A stretch of 64,000 bases of DNA from XYD12-FULL-36-8 sp964391015 (lineage in GTDB: Bacteria > Bacteroidota > Ignavibacteria > Ignavibacteriales > Ignavibacteriaceae): the NCBI GenBank assembly GCA_964391015.1, contig CAYMKU010000002.1:139756-203755 (forward strand), written 5' to 3'. Positions within the stretch are counted from its first letter, which is position 1, and each line of letters starts with the position of its first letter. The translations under genes were made by a program, and so were the position numbers. The notes beneath the pieces were generated by a model. It made no database searches, was not told where the DNA came from, and saw only the letters and a list, made by a program, of their open reading frames with translations. Shown one piece after another: positions 61,946 through 64,000 of this stretch.

Positions 61946-64000
61946 TCAACGAAGTAGAATCATCTTCTTTGTTTCGCTGAATTCTCCTGCTTGCAAGCGA
62001 TAGAAATATACACCACTCGTAATTGTGTATATAGTGGAAAACTCGACATCATAATTTCCTGCGGGCTTATACTCATCAACAAGCGTAGCAATTTCGTTTC
62101 CCAAAACATCGTAAATCTTTAATGTTTGCCAACAACCAACAGGCGACCGCCAGCTAATTTTTGTACTTGGATTAAATGGGTTTGGATAATTCTGGCTAAG
62201 ATAAAATTTGGTTGGCAAGCCCTCTTCATTACTTAAAACAGAGGCTGGTATTTGAGAATATTTAATCCTAGCATTGTTAATCGCAATTCGTAAATCATCT
62301 AAACTAAATCCCCCGGCAACAGCGAATGCAATGTGAATAGTTCCGTTTGGTTGGATTGAAAATGGACCCCCTGATATAACATGTGAAATATCTCCCGCTC
62401 CAGCTTGCGGTTTTCCAATTCCACTGGAGAGCGATTGCCATTTTTCAGCATCGGTAAATCCATCGTAAATGCTGAAACCGCCGTCACCGCCCTGATTATT
62501 AATTCCCCAAAAGCCGTAATTGGTTGAAGAAAGCAGAGTTGTCGCAATCCATGTATTTGGATTTCCTCCAACTCGGTATGTATATCCAAAATTACCCAAT
62601 GAATCGTAGGAAGTGAAATCGTCAGTTGCATCAGCAAAATCCCAATCAAAAAATAAACCTGCATATAAATTATTAATTACAGAATCTGTTGTATTGGTAA
62701 GATTATATCGTAACAAAATGTAGTTTTGGTTTCCAGCATCATTAAATGAAAAAGAGTTAAGCTTTGCTCGGATGCCAATTTTATTTGTTCCAGCATCACT
62801 GTCACTAATTACACAAGTTCCTTCCACATCTGCAAACGTACCAGGAGAACTAAGAACAAAGGGTTGAATTGTAGTAAAGTCAGAGTTTTGAGCAGAAGCC
62901 GAACTGCCACGAGCACAATCGGAGACTTGCGAAGAAGATGTTGCAAGCATCAACGCTCCCTCAAAAAGATTATTTGAACCGTCTAAAAATTTAAATCCAT
63001 CTCCCTGTGAGTTATCTGGGTAATCATTAAATGCAAAATTACCTTTGCTTGTAATTGTTAATGCAATGTTATTGCCTGCTTGAGTGGCATAGGTTGGGTT
63101 GGCAATTGCACTTATTATCTGAAAGTCTTGGTAATTTCCATCGAGATAGTTTAGGTTGAAAGTTAAAACAGAATTTTGAGGAACAGCTTGAGTTATCTGA
63201 AAAATGTAGGCGGACGTATTGTTGTTGAAGGTGTCAAGAGTAGCTTTTACCCCAGCAATAAAAATTTCATTTTGTACAGTTGAATAATTATTACTGCTTT
63301 CTAAGTAAATACCAAGATTGCTTGTAGGGCTGAGGTAATTAACGAACTTGCATATTACTTTTATTGTTTCTCCCGGCTGCAAAACTCCGTCACCATTACC
63401 GCCAGGAAGTTCGTCAGAAAATCTTACATCAATTGCTCTAACAGATTTCGAATTTATGTTTGATAAGCTTTTAAAAGCATTTATTCTTCCTCTTCCAAGC
63501 TGATTGACAAATCCTGGATTAATTGAATTTATATCGTCACAGTTTGTTCTAATCTGTTCAGCAACTTGATTAGAATTATAAATTGGAAATCTTGATTTTA
63601 CTAAAGCTGCTAAACCAGCAGTAATTGGAGATGAGAAGGAAGTTCCAAATCCGTAGCTATAAGTATCACTTTGCCAAGTGGAGTATATGCTGTAACCGGG
63701 GGCAGAAACATCTATATTTGCGCCGTAATTTGAAAACGAAGCTTTCATATCACTTTCATCTGTTGCAGCTACGGATAAAACATTTTGGTAAGATGCAGGA
63801 TAAAATTGAGAAGATGAATTATCGTTTCCTGCAGCAGCAGCCACAACCGCTCCTAAAGAGGTTGCATAGTTAATAACTTCTTGTCCAAGCAAAGAATAGC
63901 CGCCACCACCCCAGCTGCAATTGATAATTTTTGCTCCATTATCAACAGCATATTTAATTCCTTCATAGCCATACACAATAAATGGGGAACCGTTCGTTCC
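61946..64000 (-). CDS. Subtilisin-like (S8) serine peptidase with type IX sorting tail (5' end cut by window)
   Basis: Open to the right edge, so the N-terminus, including the catalytic Asp and His, lies outside the window; 684 codons are seen. The subtilase core shows IINCSWGGGG, the oxyanion Asn in AAAAGNDNSSSQFYP, and the nucleophile Ser in FGTSFSSPITAGLAALV. A beta-rich region of about 400 residues follows, then the sorting tail SQNYPNPFNPSTKISW with WQTLKIYDVLGNE and a final TKKMILLR. It is expected to be exported by the type IX system and to act outside the cell. Confidence 0.9.
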   Translation of the reverse strand, partial: GTNGSPFIVYGYEGIKYAVDNGAKIINCSWGGGGYSLLGQEVINYATSLGAVVAAAAGNDNSSSQFYPASYQNVLSVAATDESDMKASFSNYGANIDVSAPGYSIYSTWQSDTYSYGFGTSFSSPITAGLAALVKSRFPIYNSNQVAEQIRTNCDDINSINPGFVNQLGRGRINAFKSLSNINSKSVRAIDVRFSDELPGGNGDGVLQPGETIKVICKFVNYLSPTSNLGIYLESSNNYSTVQNEIFIAGVKATLDTFNNNTSAYIFQITQAVPQNSVLTFNLNYLDGNYQDFQIISAIANPTYATQAGNNIALTITSKGNFAFNDYPDNSQGDGFKFLDGSNNLFEGALMLATSSSQVSDCARGSSASAQNSDFTTIQPFVLSSPGTFADVEGTCVISDSDAGTNKIGIRAKLNSFSFNDAGNQNYILLRYNLTNTTDSVINNLYAGLFFDWDFADATDDFTSYDSLGNFGYTYRVGGNPNTWIATTLLSSTNYGFWGINNQGGDGGFSIYDGFTDAEKWQSLSSGIGKPQAGAGDISHVISGGPFSIQPNGTIHIAFAVAGGFSLDDLRIAINNARIKYSQIPASVLSNEEGLPTKFYLSQNYPNPFNPSTKISWRSPVGCWQTLKIYDVLGNEIATLVDEYKPAGNYDVEFSTIYTITSGVYFYRLQAGEFSETKKMILLR

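Noticed and set aside
1..64000. CRISPR arrays, tRNA and rRNA genes, insertion sequences
   Set aside because: No regularly spaced direct repeats, cloverleaf-type segments, rRNA-like blocks or transposase motifs were found by reading; a tRNAscan or covariance search would be decisive.

Overview
The window reads as a low-to-moderate GC chromosome segment from an Ignavibacteria-type member of the Bacteroidota/Chlorobi (FCB) group. The main evidence is the C-terminal sorting tail of two secreted proteins at the two ends (SQNYPNPFNPSTKISW followed by a WQTLKIYD block). Such type IX secretion tails are characteristic of Ignavibacteria and relatives. Further support comes from a TonB receptor with an N-terminal carboxypeptidase-like domain, frequent signal peptides ending in SQ or GQ, and the housekeeping gene set. 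This assignment is an inference from motifs; no database search was run.

Left part (1-34600). Mixed envelope, stress and metabolism genes: a truncated membrane sensor-like gene, a secreted YCF48-type propeller, an outer-membrane barrel, a dienelactone hydrolase, lipoproteins, a flavodoxin-fold quinone reductase, an arylamine N-acetyltransferase, an amino-acid racemase, a TMEM175-like channel, a Fic protein, an acyl-ACP thioesterase, a TonB receptor with a TPR partner, an amidase, an OmpR/histidine-kinase pair, an MscS channel, a three-gene minor-pilin-like operon, ClpB and Hsp20. Two paralogous RRM RNA-binding protein genes, one divergent from a DEAD-box helicase, each carry a similar CCGG hairpin in the leader. 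The outstanding element is at 5907-8958. It is a translationally coupled three-gene operon made of an AbrB/VapB-like DNA-binding protein, a TIR-APAZ protein and a short prokaryotic Argonaute. The last two form a SPARTA-type defence system (guide-programmed NADase).

Right part (34898-61862). This is the replication-origin neighbourhood: mnmE-mnmG-rsmG-murQ-mfd on the plus strand, then rpmH-rnpA-yidD-yidC on the minus strand, divergent from dnaA-dnaN-recF-DUF721-gyrB-gyrA. Two perfect DnaA boxes lie upstream of dnaA, an AT-rich spacer with a 10-bp dyad follows dnaA, and two parS-like palindromes sit between mnmE and mnmG. Between mfd and the patatin/yidC block is an accessory island (43263-47188). 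It holds a uracil-DNA-glycosylase-like protein, a two-gene unit of a DUF3696-type ATPase plus an unrecognised partner (a candidate defence module), and a small protein with a PD-(D/E)XK-like pattern.

Several short items were read directly from the sequence: rpmH (47 aa), a 57-aa membrane protein at 19866-20039, a frameshifted small secreted-protein gene at 24478-24651, and a 33-bp regulatory module repeated upstream of that broken gene and of the Lys-rich protein gene next to the two-component system. I saw no rRNA, tRNA, CRISPR array or insertion sequence.
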